Assembly: GCF_000717345.1 (NCBI RefSeq)
Contig: NZ_JNZA01000004.1
Location: 186,001 to 250,000, forward strand
Length of the DNA stretch: 64,000 nt
Direction of reading: 5' to 3'
Source of the DNA: Streptomyces lydicus
GTDB lineage: Bacteria > Actinomycetota > Actinomycetes > Streptomycetales > Streptomycetaceae
Numbering within the stretch: the stretch's first letter is position 1; every line of letters starts with the position of its first letter. The translations under genes and the position numbers were made by a program. The notes under the pieces are model-generated. The model saw only the letters and a list, made by a program, of their open reading frames with translations. It was not told where the DNA came from and searched no databases. Shown in pieces: positions 43,415 to 53,552 of the stretch.

Positions 43415-44026
43415 TCAGGCTTGGCGGGGGTGGCGCTCCGTCTCGTCCAGGTCCGCCAACATCGCGTCGGCCAGGTCCCGTTCGGAGGCGTAGAACCGCT
43501 CCGACCACTTCAGGACCAGCGCGGGGTGGGCCCAGGTGCCCTCCGTGCGGGCGCGCTCGGCGTCCGCCTCGGCGCGCCGTCGCATGCGTTCCGCGTAGTC
43601 CCGGTGGCTGCCGAGCACTTCCCGCATCCGCTCGCCCTCCAGCAGATGGCCGAGCCACGCCCGCAGCATCACACCGTGCTTGAGGACCGGCGGCTCCACC
43701 GGTGCCTCCCGCGCCCAGTGCCGGACCGCCGCCAGGCCCACGTCGGTGATGACGTAGACGCGCTTGTCACGGTTGCCGGTCTCCTGGGCGACCAGCCGCG
43801 AGCTGACGCAGCCGGTCTTCTCCAGCCGTTTGAGCTCGCCGTAGATCTGGCTGAAGGACGGGCTCCAGTAGAAGAGGCCCAACGACCGGTCGGCCCGCTT
43901 CTTCAGGTCGTAACCCGACAGCTCCTCCCCGAAGGAGAGCAGGCCGAGCACCGCCCAGCCGGTCGCCGGCAGCGCTGGTTGCGCACCCTCGCCGGCGGGT
44001 ACCGCACCGGCCTCCTTGTCCGTCAC
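43415..44026 (-). CDS. PadR-family transcriptional regulator
   Basis: A 203-residue regulator with a PadR winged helix (GYDLKKRADRSLGLFYWSPSFSQIYGELKRLEKTGCV, read in parts, residues 30-75) and a helical C-terminal dimerisation domain. GTG start at 44026. It is divergent from the FUSC-family membrane protein and may control it; PadR regulators commonly sense phenolics or drugs and repress an adjacent transporter. Confidence 0.88.
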   Translation of the reverse strand: MTDKEAGAVPAGEGAQPALPATGWAVLGLLSFGEELSGYDLKKRADRSLGLFYWSPSFSQIYGELKRLEKTGCVSSRLVAQETGNRDKRVYVITDVGLAAVRHWAREAPVEPPVLKHGVMLRAWLGHLLEGERMREVLGSHRDYAERMRRRAEADAERARTEGTWAHPALVLKWSERFYASERDLADAMLADLDETERHPRQA

Positions 44027-44328
44027 GGTCCGCAGTCTACGGTCCGGCTCCGCTGCGGTCCGTGACGGCCGTCGCCAACTCCCCTCCGTGACCTGCTTCT
44101 TGTCGCCGGGATCCGGTGTCGCCGGCAGGGGGCGGTCCGTTGCCCGGGAAGGCGCGGCACGGGACGGCCCGTACGGCCCGTATCGCCCGTACGGCCACGG
44201 TCCACCCGGGAGGCCGCACCGGCGGGCGGCGGACCCGCGTCCCCGCCGCGGGTGGCCTCGCGGCGCGGTGTTGCCCGTGCCCCGCGCGCAGGAGTGCGGA
44301 CCGCCGCCCGGCGGCCAATAGTGGAGGA
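44027..44328. promoter_or_regulatory. PadR-FUSC divergent intergenic region with duplicated CCGTACGG palindromes
   Basis: A 302-bp gap. The palindrome CCGTACGG occurs at 44169-44176 and 44187-44194, each inside GCCCGTACGGCC, 18 bp apart. Short palindromes in a divergent regulator-transporter gap could be an operator, though not of the usual PadR ATGT-ACAT type. Confidence 0.3.
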
Positions 44329-46572
44329 GTGAGGCCGCAGCAGGGAGCCTCCCCGCGGCGGGCGCGCGGGCGGGCGGCCGACGGGCCCGCCGCGGCGTGG
44401 CCGGGCGGGCTGCGCCGCCTGCCGGAGCGCGCCGGGGAGTTCGTGCGCGGCCACCGGGCGGTGGTCGGCAATGCGGTGCGCGTGACCGCCGCGTCCTGTG
44501 TCGCCTTCTACATCTGCCGCTACGGCCTCGACCGGGCCGTGATGTCCGTCTACGCCACGTTCACCGTGGTCTCGCTCGGCGCGCTCGCCCGCATCCCCGG
44601 GTCCGGACGCCAGCGCGCCGCCACCGTCCTGACCGCGCTCCCGGCCGGCCTGGTGCTCATCACCCTGGGCACCCTGCTCGCCGTACGGACCTGGGCGGCC
44701 GTCCTCGGGATGCTCGTCGTCGGCTTCCTGGTGGCCTACGCGGGCACCACCGGACCGCGGATCGCCGGCGCGGCGCCCGGCATGCAGCTGCTGTACATCC
44801 TTCCGTGCTTCCCGCCCTACGCCCCGGACACCCTCGGCCAGCGGCTCCTCGGCTTCCTGCTGGGCGCCGTCCTGCTCGCGGCCGCCCAGCGGATCCTGCT
44901 GCCCGAACCGGACACCCCGCCCTTCCGCCGGCTGCTGGCCGGGGCCGCCGAGGCGGCCGCCGACCTGGCCGGGCACCACGGCGGGCCCGTCCCGGAGCCG
45001 GTGCTCGCGCGGGCCCGTACCGCCGCCGACGCCCTGCGCCCCGCCCGGATACCCCCCGCCGACCTGCCCGCCGCCCCTTCCCTCGCACACAAGGCCATGG
45101 CCCACGCGGCGGAGGCGGTGCGCACCCTGCTGAACCGGCTGGACGCGCTGCACACCGCGGCCGGCTCGCAGCACGCCTACCGGCCGGAGACGACCGCGCT
45201 GCTCCGGGCCGTCGGCGACGCGGCTCGCGAGGCGGCGGCGGCGCTGCGGCACGGCGCGCGGCTGCCGCCGGGCGAGGGTCCCCGGGCCGGGCCGCTGCAG
45301 AGCGAACTGGCCCCGGTGCGCACCCACCGGGCCCTGGACACCCTGGGGCGGCTGAGCGCCGACGACCGGCTGACCTATCTGCGCCGCCGGTCCCTGGTCG
45401 TGCAGGCCGCCGACTCCGCGGTCGTCCTGGTGCTGGCCACCCGGCTGCTGCTGGGCGACCGCGACGTCGACCAGGACCCCGCCGGACACGCCTTCGCCTA
45501 CGCCCGTGCGCACGCCGCCGAGCTGTGGTGGCGGCGGCTGACCACCCACCTCACGCCGCGTTCGGTGATCTTCCAGAACGCCTGCCGGTTCGCGCTGGGC
45601 CTCGCCGCGGCCCGGGCCGTCGCCGGACTCCTCGATCTGCAGCACGGCTTCTGGGTCCTGCTGGCGACGCTGACGCTGACCCGTACGACGAGCCTGGAGA
45701 CCCGCTCGGCGGTCCGGCAGGCGCTGCTCGGGACGCTGATCGGTGCGGTGGTGGCCGGCGGGCTGCTGGCGGTGGCGCACAACCACGGGGCGGTGTACGC
45801 GGTGCTGCTGCCGCTGGTGATGCTGCTGGCGTTCACGGCGGGCCCGCTGCGCGGTCTGGCCTGGGCGCAGGGCGGCTTCACGCTGGTCGTGGCGGTGCTG
45901 TTCGCGCAGGTCGCCCCGGTCACCTGGCAGCTCGCCCCGGTCCGGCTGGAGGACGTGCTGGCCGGCAGCCTGATCGGCCTGGTCTGCGGCCTGGCGGCCT
46001 GGCCGCGGGGCGCGGCGCCCGAGGTGCGCCGGAACATGGCGGCGCTGTGCCAGGCCGTCGCCGACGGGATCGGGCGGACCGCCGCCCTCGTCGCCGACCG
46101 TGCCGGTGCGGCCGACGGCGGGGCCGGCATCCTCGCGCTCAACCGGGCGATGATGCTCGCGCAGGAGAGCCTGGCGCAGTACCAGAGTGAGCCGCGGGAG
46201 CGGACCGCCCGGCAGCCGGACTGGCCCGCGGTGCTGGTCGCCGGCGCGGACGCCCGGCGTGGTGAACGGCTGCTGCCGGGCCGCCCCGGCCGGATCACCC
46301 CGCACGAGGTCGGTGCCTGGCTGCGGCAGGCCGCCGAGTCCACCGCGGCCGACTACCGCGCCCTCGCCCGGCACCTGCGCACCGGCGACGGGCCGCCCGA
46401 GGTGCTCCCCCGGCCGCTCGACCTGGGCGCCCTGCTGGCGGTCGCCCCGCCGGTACCGCCGGCCGGGGCGGCCCCGCCGGCCCGGGCGGACTCCGCCGCG
46501 CTGCTGGTCGACTCGGTCATCTGGCTCGACGCGCTGACCGCCGATCTGGCCCGCATCCACCGGGAGATGTGA
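44329..46572 (+). CDS. FUSC-family (fusaric acid resistance/aromatic acid exporter-like) integral membrane protein
   Basis: About 747 residues with two six-helix membrane halves (RVTAASCVAFYICRYGLDRA onward at about 45-185, and FQNACRFALGLAAARAVAGL onward at about 410-540) separated and followed by soluble helical stretches, the FUSC/YccS layout. The start is uncertain: GTG 44329 gives VRPQQGAS, but GGAGGA directly abuts it and an upstream frame continues to 44116. A role in efflux of aromatic compounds is inferred only from family. Confidence 0.75.
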   Translation: MRPQQGASPRRARGRAADGPAAAWPGGLRRLPERAGEFVRGHRAVVGNAVRVTAASCVAFYICRYGLDRAVMSVYATFTVVSLGALARIPGSGRQRAATVLTALPAGLVLITLGTLLAVRTWAAVLGMLVVGFLVAYAGTTGPRIAGAAPGMQLLYILPCFPPYAPDTLGQRLLGFLLGAVLLAAAQRILLPEPDTPPFRRLLAGAAEAAADLAGHHGGPVPEPVLARARTAADALRPARIPPADLPAAPSLAHKAMAHAAEAVRTLLNRLDALHTAAGSQHAYRPETTALLRAVGDAAREAAAALRHGARLPPGEGPRAGPLQSELAPVRTHRALDTLGRLSADDRLTYLRRRSLVVQAADSAVVLVLATRLLLGDRDVDQDPAGHAFAYARAHAAELWWRRLTTHLTPRSVIFQNACRFALGLAAARAVAGLLDLQHGFWVLLATLTLTRTTSLETRSAVRQALLGTLIGAVVAGGLLAVAHNHGAVYAVLLPLVMLLAFTAGPLRGLAWAQGGFTLVVAVLFAQVAPVTWQLAPVRLEDVLAGSLIGLVCGLAAWPRGAAPEVRRNMAALCQAVADGIGRTAALVADRAGAADGGAGILALNRAMMLAQESLAQYQSEPRERTARQPDWPAVLVAGADARRGERLLPGRPGRITPHEVGAWLRQAAESTAADYRALARHLRTGDGPPEVLPRPLDLGALLAVAPPVPPAGAAPPARADSAALLVDSVIWLDALTADLARIHREM

Positions 46573-46639
46573 CCCCCGGGTGGCACCACCCACCGGGTGA
46601 GGTGGACGGGGCGGCCGGGGCGTCGGCGCGCGCTGCGGA

Positions 46640-47908
46640 TCAGCCGGAGCCGTTCGGCAGCCATTCGAGCAGCAGGATGGTGGCGTCGTCGGTGAGGACG
46701 TCGTCCTGCCCCTCCACGAGGGAGTGGATCAGCTGCCGGAGCGCCTCGGCGGCGAGCTCCCCGGCGGCGGTGGCCCGGATGATCGAGTCGGTGAAGCCCT
46801 GGATCCCGAGAAAGGAGCCGTCGGGCTTACGGGCCTCGGTCACGCCGTCGGTGTACAGCAGCACCCGGTCTCCCGGTTCCAGCGCCTCCCGGTGGACCCG
46901 GCGAGGGGCGTCCGCCAGTTTCGCGGGGGTGCCCATGGGAGGTTCCTCGGGCCGTTCCAGTGCCTTGTCGAGGACCTGGTGGTCGCGGATCAGCAGGGGT
47001 GGCGGGTGGCCGCAGTTGCACCAGGTCAGCACGCCGTCGGCCAGGTCCAGCTGGGCGGCGATGCCACTGCAGAACTGGTCGGGCAGCCAGTCGGCGAGCA
47101 CGTCGTCGATGGTCCGGACGAGCGTGGGGAGCGCGGCGTCCCGGCGTCGGGCGCTGCGGCAGCCGGCCATGGCGAGGGCGGAGGTCATGCCGGAGGCGAG
47201 GTTGTGGCCCATGGCGTCGAGGATCACCGCGTGCAGCGTCGACTCCGTCAGCGCGTGGTCGAAGGCGTCGCCGCCCAGTTCGTAGGCGGGTTCCAGCACC
47301 GCGGTGGAGACGGCCCGTCCGCCGCCGATCGTGCGCGGCGGCAGCAGCGAGCGCACCAGCTCCGCGGGCAGCGTCATGGTCGCCGTACGGGTCTGCTGGA
47401 CCAACCGGTCGCTGAACGCGCGCTTCGACGTGAGCGCCATGGCCAGGACGGCCGCCAGCGTCCGGCAGCGCCGCAGCAGCAAGCCGTCCAGCGACCGTGT
47501 GTGGATGCCGACCACGCCCAGCCGGTCCGCGCCGTCCATCAGCGGCAGCCAGACGATCAGCGGGCCGGTGGGGGTCTCCTCGATGCGCAGCGAGAGCGTG
47601 CGGTAGGCCCACCCCGCCAGCGAGGAGTCCACCGGGAGCGGCTCCCCGCCGGCCGGCGGGGTCAGCTGCCGCTGCTGGAGGTCCACGAGGTAGAAGGCGA
47701 CCCGCTGCATGCCGAGCTGTGCGGCACAGCGGTCGACGAGGGCGGGCAGCTTCGTCGCGGGGGTGGTGGGGAGGGCGGTCAGGAAGTCCTGGAGCAGGTA
47801 CTCGCCGTCACCGGTCAGCTGACTCGCCTCCGCCCTCCCGTGGTCCTCCGGGCCCCGAGGGGCTCCGTTCTGACAGTGAGCAAAGTGCGTGGGTCGCGGG
47901 CCCGCCAT
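46640..47908 (-). CDS. GAF-domain SpoIIE-type PP2C phosphatase
   Basis: A 422-residue protein: N-terminal GAF-like sensor (about 60-180; PLIVWLPLMDGADRLGVVGIH) and a C-terminal SpoIIE phosphatase (about 200-415) with metal ligands in YELGGDAFDHAL, ILDAMGHN, LLYTDGVTEARKPD and TDDATILLLE. Such phosphatases set anti-sigma-factor networks in Streptomyces. ATG 47908 is upstream of the first recognised domain, so an internal start is possible. Confidence 0.88.
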   Translation of the reverse strand: MAGPRPTHFAHCQNGAPRGPEDHGRAEASQLTGDGEYLLQDFLTALPTTPATKLPALVDRCAAQLGMQRVAFYLVDLQQRQLTPPAGGEPLPVDSSLAGWAYRTLSLRIEETPTGPLIVWLPLMDGADRLGVVGIHTRSLDGLLLRRCRTLAAVLAMALTSKRAFSDRLVQQTRTATMTLPAELVRSLLPPRTIGGGRAVSTAVLEPAYELGGDAFDHALTESTLHAVILDAMGHNLASGMTSALAMAGCRSARRRDAALPTLVRTIDDVLADWLPDQFCSGIAAQLDLADGVLTWCNCGHPPPLLIRDHQVLDKALERPEEPPMGTPAKLADAPRRVHREALEPGDRVLLYTDGVTEARKPDGSFLGIQGFTDSIIRATAAGELAAEALRQLIHSLVEGQDDVLTDDATILLLEWLPNGSG

Positions 47909-47955
47909 CCGGACGCGCCATCCGGCGGACCGGGCGGGGCGGCCGGACGCCGGTT

Positions 47956-48621
47956 TCAGTCGAGAAGGCCGGCGACCGTGCGCAGATCGGTGACCAGACC
48001 GGCATACGCCTCGGCGCGGTCGTCGGACCGCAGGATCGCCGAGGGGTGGACGGTGGCCACCGCCAGCCCGTGTTCGCTCTCGACCGGTGTGCCGCGCTCC
48101 TTGGTCACCCGGAACGAGGGCCCGAGCAGGGCCTTGGCGGCGGTGGCGCCGAGCACCACGATCACCTCGGGGGCGACCAGCTGCAGTTCGGCGTACAGCC
48201 AGGGCCGGCAGGCGGTCATCTCGCGCAGGCTCGGCGCCTTGTGGATGCGGCGCTTGCCGCGGGCCGCCACGGTGAACTTGAAGTGTTTGACCGCGTTGGT
48301 GAAGTACGCCTGGTCCTCCTCCAGCCCGGCCTCGGCCATGGCCGTGCGCAGCAGCCGCCCGGCCGGCCCCACGAAGGGCTCTCCCTGGCGGTCCTCCTGG
48401 TCACCGGGCTGCTCCCCGACGAGCACCGTCCGCGCGGAGGAGGTGCCCGCTCCGAAGACCGTCTGGGTGGCCTCCCGGTGCAGCGGGCAGCCCCGGCACC
48501 CGGCCGCCGCCCGGCGGTGCGCCGGCAGCCCGCCGCGGGCGGGCAGGTACGGGGTGGCGTCGTACCGCTGGTCGGAGTCGTCCGGCTCGCTCCCGGCCGT
48601 CCCGGTGTTCGTGCTCGGCAT
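47956..48621 (-). CDS. udgX: UdgX-type uracil-DNA glycosylase (suicide/crosslinking type)
   Basis: A 221-residue member of the family-4-like UDGs with VGEQPGDQEDRQGEPFVGPAGRLL and VHPSAILRSDD. The diagnostic UdgX insertion KRRIHKAPS is present; in Mycobacterium smegmatis UdgX the His of the KRRIH loop forms a covalent bond to the abasic site in uracil-containing DNA. ATG at 48621 is taken as the start; upstream frame to 48924 is unlikely. It shares the window with the unrelated family-5 UDG at 26753. Confidence 0.9.
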   Translation of the reverse strand: MPSTNTGTAGSEPDDSDQRYDATPYLPARGGLPAHRRAAAGCRGCPLHREATQTVFGAGTSSARTVLVGEQPGDQEDRQGEPFVGPAGRLLRTAMAEAGLEEDQAYFTNAVKHFKFTVAARGKRRIHKAPSLREMTACRPWLYAELQLVAPEVIVVLGATAAKALLGPSFRVTKERGTPVESEHGLAVATVHPSAILRSDDRAEAYAGLVTDLRTVAGLLD

Positions 48622-48916
48622 CGCGCTGGCCTCCGTCGTCGCCCGGCCTGCCCGGCTGTGCACCGCTACGGGTTCCCGGCGGGTGCCGTGGCTAACGCCA
48701 GGCCGCCCGCATTGCGCCGGATGCGCGGCGCCGGGGCCCGCCCCGCCCGGGTGCGGACGGCTGTGTTGGCCCTGATCCTGAAGCAGTGGAGTGGCGTGTG
48801 ACGTCCGGTCTCCCGGGCATCCGCGAGGGCAGGAACACGAGAGCAGCACAAGGAGCCCGACAAGCACCGACAAGGCAGCATGTCGCGGTACCGCCGTGAC
48901 AGCGGAACGGACACAC

Positions 48917-51472
48917 ATGAGCAACGGACACGTGGGTCCGGAGGGTTACGGCCCGGACCCGTTCGGTGAATTCCTCGCCCGCTTCTTCGGGGGCGGCGCG
49001 AAGTCCGGGAGCAGGGACGCCGGGCAGCCCATGCCCCGGCAGGCGGACATCGCGCGGCTGATGAGCGGCTCCGCCCGGGAGCTGGTGACCTCCGCCGCCG
49101 CGTACGCCGCCGAGCACGGCAGTCCCGAGCTCGGCACCGAGCACCTGCTGCGGGCCGCCCTGGCCGCCGAGCCGACCCGCACCATGCTGCAGCGCGCCGG
49201 GGCGGACCCCGACGCGCTGGCGGCCGAGATCGACCGCACCGCGGGCAGCGGCCCCCAGCAGTCCAGCGTGGCGGTGACCCCGGCGGTCAAGCGGGCGCTG
49301 CTGGGCGCCCATGAGCTGGCGCGGGACAACGGGGCGTCGTACATCGGCCCGGAGCACGTGCTGGACGCGCTGGCGGCCAACCCGGACTCGGCGGCCGGCC
49401 GCATCCTGAACCTCGCGCACTTCGAGCCGCAGGCCAACCCGCCGGGCGGCCCCGGGCACCCGCCGCACCCGGGCGGTGAGCACAGCACCCCGCCCAAGCA
49501 CGACACCCCGACCCTCGACAAGTACAGCCGCGATCTGACCGATCTCGCCCGGGCGGGCCGGATAGATCCGGTCATCGGCCGCGACGAGCAGATCGAGCAG
49601 GCCATCGAGGTGCTCTCCCGGCGCGGGAAGAACAATCCGGTGCTGGTCGGCGATGCCGGCGTCGGCAAGACGGCGATCGTGGAGGGACTGGCGCAGCGGC
49701 TGGCCGACGGGGAGGTGCCGGAGAACCTGGCGGGACGCCGGGTGGTCGCCCTGGATCTGACCGCGGTGCTCGCCGGCACCCGTTACCGCGGTGACTTCGA
49801 GGAGCGGATGAACGGGATCATGGAGGAGGTCCGGACGCACCCGGACTCGCTGATCGTCTTCATCGACGAGCTGCACACGGTGGTCGGGGCCGGCGGCGGC
49901 AGCGGCGAGGGCGGTTCGCTGGAGGCCAGCAACATGCTCAAGCCCGCGCTGGCACGCGGGGAGATGCACGTCATCGGGGCGACCACGCTGGAGGAGTACC
50001 GGCGGCACATCGAGAAGGACGCCGCGCTCGCCCGCCGCTTCCAGCCAATCCTGGTGCCCGAGCCGAGCGTCGCCGACACGGTGGAGATCCTGCGCGGCCT
50101 CCAGGACCGCTACGAGGCCCACCATCAGGTCCGTTACACCCCTGAGGCGCTGCTCGCCGCGGTCGAGCTCTCCGACCGCTACATCACGCACCGCTTCCTG
50201 CCCGACAAGGCCATCGACCTGATCGACCAGGCGGGCGCCCGGGTCCGGCTCCGTTCGGGCGGCAAGACCACCGACGTGCGCGCGCTGGAGCAGGAGGTGG
50301 AGCAGCTGGCCGTCGACAAGGACCAGGCGGTCGCCTCGGAGCAGTACGAACGGGCCACCGAGCTGCGGGACCGGATCTCGACCCTCACCGCCCGGATCGA
50401 CGCCGAGCGGGGGACGCAGCCGAGCGGCGACGGGCGGATCGTGGAGGTCACCGCCGAGGACGTCGCCGAGATCGTGTCGCGGCAGACCGGCGTGCCCGTC
50501 AGCAGCCTGACGCAGGAGGAGAAGGAGCGGCTGCTGGGGCTGGAGGAACGGCTGCACACCCGGGTGATCGGCCAGAACGACGCCGTCACCGCGGTGTCCG
50601 AGGCGATCCTGCGCTCGCGGGCCGGGCTCTCCGACCCCGACCGCCCGATCGGCAGCTTCCTCTTCCTGGGGCCCACCGGAGTGGGCAAGACCGAGCTGGC
50701 GAAGGCCCTCGCCGAGGCGTTGTTCGGCAGCGAGGACCGCATGGTGCGGCTGGACATGAGCGAGTATCAGGAGCGGCACACGGTCAGCCGGCTGGTGGGT
50801 GCGCCGCCCGGATACGTCGGCCACGAGGACGCCGGCCAGCTGACCGAGGCGGTGCGCCACCACCCGTATTCGCTGCTGCTGCTCGACGAGGTGGAAAAGG
50901 CCCACCCGGACGTCTTCAACATGCTGCTGCAGGTGCTCGACGACGGGCATCTGACGGACTCCCAGGGCCGGCGGATCGATTTCAAGAACACCGTCATCGT
51001 GATGACCAGCAACCTCGGTTCGGACGCGCTCAGCGGCGGGCGCGGCGTGCTGGGCTTCGGCGCGGACTCCGCCGAGGGCGAGGGTGGCGACGCGGCGCGC
51101 GGGCGGGCGCTGGCCAGCCTGCGCGAGCACTTCCGCCCAGAGTTCCTCAACCGGCTCGACGAGATCATCATCTTCCGCCGGCTGACCGACGAGCAGCTGC
51201 ACGAGATCACCGCGCTGCTGCTGGCGGGCACCCGCCGCCGGCTGCACGGGCAGGACATCGCGGTGGACTTCACCCCCGAGGCGGTGGACTGGCTGACCCG
51301 GCGCGGTCACCAGCCCGAATTCGGCGCCCGGCCGCTGCGCCGCACCATCCAGCGCGAGGTCGACAACCCGCTCTCGCGGCTGCTGCTGGACGGCGCGCTG
51401 TCGCCCGGGGACAAGGTCGTCGTGGAGGTGCGGGACGGCGTGCTGGCGTTCCGTACGACGGAAAAGTCCTGA
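48917..51472 (+). CDS. ClpC-like AAA+ ATPase (Clp N-domain, two AAA+ modules, UVR motif)
   Basis: An 851-residue HSP100-type unfoldase: a short lead (1-45), a double-repeat Clp N-domain (about 50-190), AAA-1 with Walker [10 protein letters not shown] (about 250), a UVR/M-like insert ([20 protein letters not shown], about 475-495), AAA-2 with Walker [10 protein letters not shown] (about 580) and the C-terminal D2-small domain. The short middle domain fits ClpC/ClpE rather than ClpB. ATG 48917; the earlier start at 48791 is in non-conserved sequence. Confidence 0.9.
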   Translation: MSNGHVGPEGYGPDPFGEFLARFFGGGAKSGSRDAGQPMPRQADIARLMSGSARELVTSAAAYAAEHGSPELGTEHLLRAALAAEPTRTMLQRAGADPDALAAEIDRTAGSGPQQSSVAVTPAVKRALLGAHELARDNGASYIGPEHVLDALAANPDSAAGRILNLAHFEPQANPPGGPGHPPHPGGEHSTPPKHDTPTLDKYSRDLTDLARAGRIDPVIGRDEQIEQAIEVLSRRGKNNPVLVGDAGVGKTAIVEGLAQRLADGEVPENLAGRRVVALDLTAVLAGTRYRGDFEERMNGIMEEVRTHPDSLIVFIDELHTVVGAGGGSGEGGSLEASNMLKPALARGEMHVIGATTLEEYRRHIEKDAALARRFQPILVPEPSVADTVEILRGLQDRYEAHHQVRYTPEALLAAVELSDRYITHRFLPDKAIDLIDQAGARVRLRSGGKTTDVRALEQEVEQLAVDKDQAVASEQYERATELRDRISTLTARIDAERGTQPSGDGRIVEVTAEDVAEIVSRQTGVPVSSLTQEEKERLLGLEERLHTRVIGQNDAVTAVSEAILRSRAGLSDPDRPIGSFLFLGPTGVGKTELAKALAEALFGSEDRMVRLDMSEYQERHTVSRLVGAPPGYVGHEDAGQLTEAVRHHPYSLLLLDEVEKAHPDVFNMLLQVLDDGHLTDSQGRRIDFKNTVIVMTSNLGSDALSGGRGVLGFGADSAEGEGGDAARGRALASLREHFRPEFLNRLDEIIIFRRLTDEQLHEITALLLAGTRRRLHGQDIAVDFTPEAVDWLTRRGHQPEFGARPLRRTIQREVDNPLSRLLLDGALSPGDKVVVEVRDGVLAFRTTEKS

Positions 51473-51486
51473 GAGGGAGGCCAGGG

Positions 51487-51987
51487 GTGGAGCCGCTGGG
51501 TCCGCGTCAGACGTCCGAGGGACGCGACGAGTCGCCCGAAGAGCGTGCCGACCGGCGGTGGATCGAACTGCTCCAGGAAGTGCGCGTCATCCAGACCGGT
51601 GTGCAGATCCTCTTCGGGTTCCTGCTCACCGTGGTCTTCACCCCGCGGTTCGTCACGCTCGGGACGGCCGACAAGGGCATCTACGTGGCGACGGTCCTGC
51701 TGGGGGCGGCCACGACGGGTGCGCTGCTCGGCACGGTGACCTTCCACCGGCTGGTCACCGGCCACCGTCTGAAGCCCGAGACGGTGGTGTGGGCGTCACG
51801 TCTGGCGCTGGTCGGGGTCGTGCTGCTGCTGGCGACGGTCACCTCGGCGCTGCTGCTGATCCTGCGGCTCGCGACGAGCCACTCCGCCGCCGTCCCGTGG
51901 ACCGTCGGCGGGCTCATCGTGTGGTTCCTGCTGTGCTGGTTCGGGCTGCCGGCCTGGGTGCTGCGGCGCTATTCGGCCAAGGACTGA
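51487..51987 (+). CDS. DUF6328-like membrane protein
   Basis: A 166-residue protein with a charged N-terminus, then about four hydrophobic segments (LFGFLLTVVFTPRF, ATVLLGAATTGALLGTV, LALVGVVLLLATVTSALLLIL, VGGLIVWFLLCWFGLPAWVL). It starts with GTG 15 bp after the ClpC-like stop. Probably co-transcribed. Function unknown. Confidence 0.75.
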   Translation: MEPLGPRQTSEGRDESPEERADRRWIELLQEVRVIQTGVQILFGFLLTVVFTPRFVTLGTADKGIYVATVLLGAATTGALLGTVTFHRLVTGHRLKPETVVWASRLALVGVVLLLATVTSALLLILRLATSHSAAVPWTVGGLIVWFLLCWFGLPAWVLRRYSAKD

Positions 51988-52047
51988 GTGCCGGCCCGGA
52001 CGGCGGACGGCCGGCTGTCGCTTTCGTTTCCCACCGGGGAGGTTTTC

Positions 52048-52398
52048 ATGACGGACAGCATCTGGGGCTACCGGGATTCCGCGGGCCACCGGGCCGGGAC
52101 CGATCTGACCGGGTTCACGGTCGAGGCGATCGACGGCACCGTGGGGACCGTCGACGAGCACTCCGACGAGGCCGGTGCCGCCTATCTGGTCGTCGACACC
52201 AGAGTGTGGATCTTCGGGCGGCACATCCTGCTGCCGGCCGGCGTCATCTCGTCGATCGACTTCGACCGCGGCACGATCTACGTCGCCCGGACGAAGAAGG
52301 AGATCGAGGACTCACCGGAGTTCGACCGGGACCGGCACATCGGCGACGACGATTACCACCGGCTGCTGGCCGGGTACTACGGCGCGCCGCACACCTGA
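52048..52398 (+). CDS. PRC-barrel domain protein
   Basis: A 116-residue protein with a PRC-barrel fold (about 5-80: IDGTVGTVDEHSDEAGAAYLVVDT and FGRHILLPAGVISSIDFDRGTIYV) and a charged C-terminal tail. ATG 52048 is behind GGGGAGG. Follows the membrane protein in the stress-type gene group. Confidence 0.85.
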   Translation: MTDSIWGYRDSAGHRAGTDLTGFTVEAIDGTVGTVDEHSDEAGAAYLVVDTRVWIFGRHILLPAGVISSIDFDRGTIYVARTKKEIEDSPEFDRDRHIGDDDYHRLLAGYYGAPHT

Positions 52399-52436
52399 GC
52401 CACCGCGCCCTTGGTGCCGCGCGTCCTGCTGCGGCT

Positions 52437-53552
52437 TCACGCTCCGGCCGGCGCCGGACCGACCCGGCGCGGACGGCTCAGCAGGGCCGCACCGGCGAGC
52501 CCCGCGCTGATGATGGCCAGTGCCACCGCCATCATTTCGGGCCACATGCCGGCCTCGCCGAGGCCACCGCCCAGCGGGTTGAGGACCCCGGCCCGGGACA
52601 GCGCGTGCAGCGCGATGATGACCATGGCCGCCGCGGCGCTCACCGTCCAGACCAGGGCGGTGTCGCGCATCGCCAGCCAGCCCGCGAGCAGCAGGTAGAC
52701 CAGCGCGATGGCCATCGACAGCCCGGCGGCCGCCTGGGCCCCGTGCAGGTGCGAGGCGTTCACCGGCAGGTGGCTCAGCCCGCACAGCGCGAGGGCCCCG
52801 GCCGCGGGCCAGCGCAGTACGGAACGCAGCACCCCGGGCATGGCGTATCCCGGCTGGCGGGACTCGTCGTGCCCGTTGGCCCACGCCGGGCCGCCGTGCT
52901 GCGGCGCGGTGCCGGCCGGACGTTGGGCCCACGGCGGGCGGTTGGGCGGCTGCGGCGGGGCGGAGTCCAGCCGGCCGGTGCCACCCGCGTGGGCGGCGTT
53001 GCCCAGCGGACGGACGTCCGGGTCGAGGACGTGCAGGGACGAGGTGGGCTCCGGCTCGGCGGGGCCCATGGGACCACCTGGCCCCATCGGACCACCGGGG
53101 CCACCGGGGCCGGGCGGGTAGGGGTCGGACATGCCGTAGGGATCGGGGGCGCCGTAGGGGTCCGCACCACCGTCCTCGGAGCGGTCGAACATCTCGATCA
53201 GCTGCGCGACCTCCTCGACGGATCTGCCCACCGCCGCGGCGCGCAGGGCGTCGCGGCCGGCCTCCACGGTGTGCGGGGTGGCCTGGAGGAGGTCGAAGAG
53301 CGCCGCCACATCGCTCACGGGGCGGGAGACGACCGCCATGCGCAGGGCTTCATCGCCGGGGTTGGGAACGTCACCGCTGCGCTTGAGCAGTTCCACCAGA
53401 GCGGCGACTTCCTCCAGGGGCCGGTGGGTGACTGCCTCCCACAGGAGGGTGCGGGCCGAGTTCTTCTCAGGGGTGTTGGGCGGAATGTGCTCGCCGTGTT
53501 CTGTCGATGACAGTTCGGCGTCGCCCCCACAAAGTGCTGGTTCGGATGACAT
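52437..53552 (-). CDS. Membrane protein with three degenerate ~33-residue N-terminal repeats
   Basis: A 371-residue protein in four parts: three repeats of about 33 residues (LLWEAVTHRPLEEVAALVEL, ALRMAVVSRPVSDVAALFDL, ALRAAAVGRSVEEVAQLIEM), a Pro/Gly/Tyr/Met-rich linker with repeated DPYG and GPGGPMGPGG, then about four to five transmembrane helices. ATG 53552 follows GGAG seven bases upstream. No family was recognised; the repeats look like a protein-interaction surface. Confidence 0.75.
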   Translation of the reverse strand: MSSEPALCGGDAELSSTEHGEHIPPNTPEKNSARTLLWEAVTHRPLEEVAALVELLKRSGDVPNPGDEALRMAVVSRPVSDVAALFDLLQATPHTVEAGRDALRAAAVGRSVEEVAQLIEMFDRSEDGGADPYGAPDPYGMSDPYPPGPGGPGGPMGPGGPMGPAEPEPTSSLHVLDPDVRPLGNAAHAGGTGRLDSAPPQPPNRPPWAQRPAGTAPQHGGPAWANGHDESRQPGYAMPGVLRSVLRWPAAGALALCGLSHLPVNASHLHGAQAAAGLSMAIALVYLLLAGWLAMRDTALVWTVSAAAAMVIIALHALSRAGVLNPLGGGLGEAGMWPEMMAVALAIISAGLAGAALLSRPRRVGPAPAGA

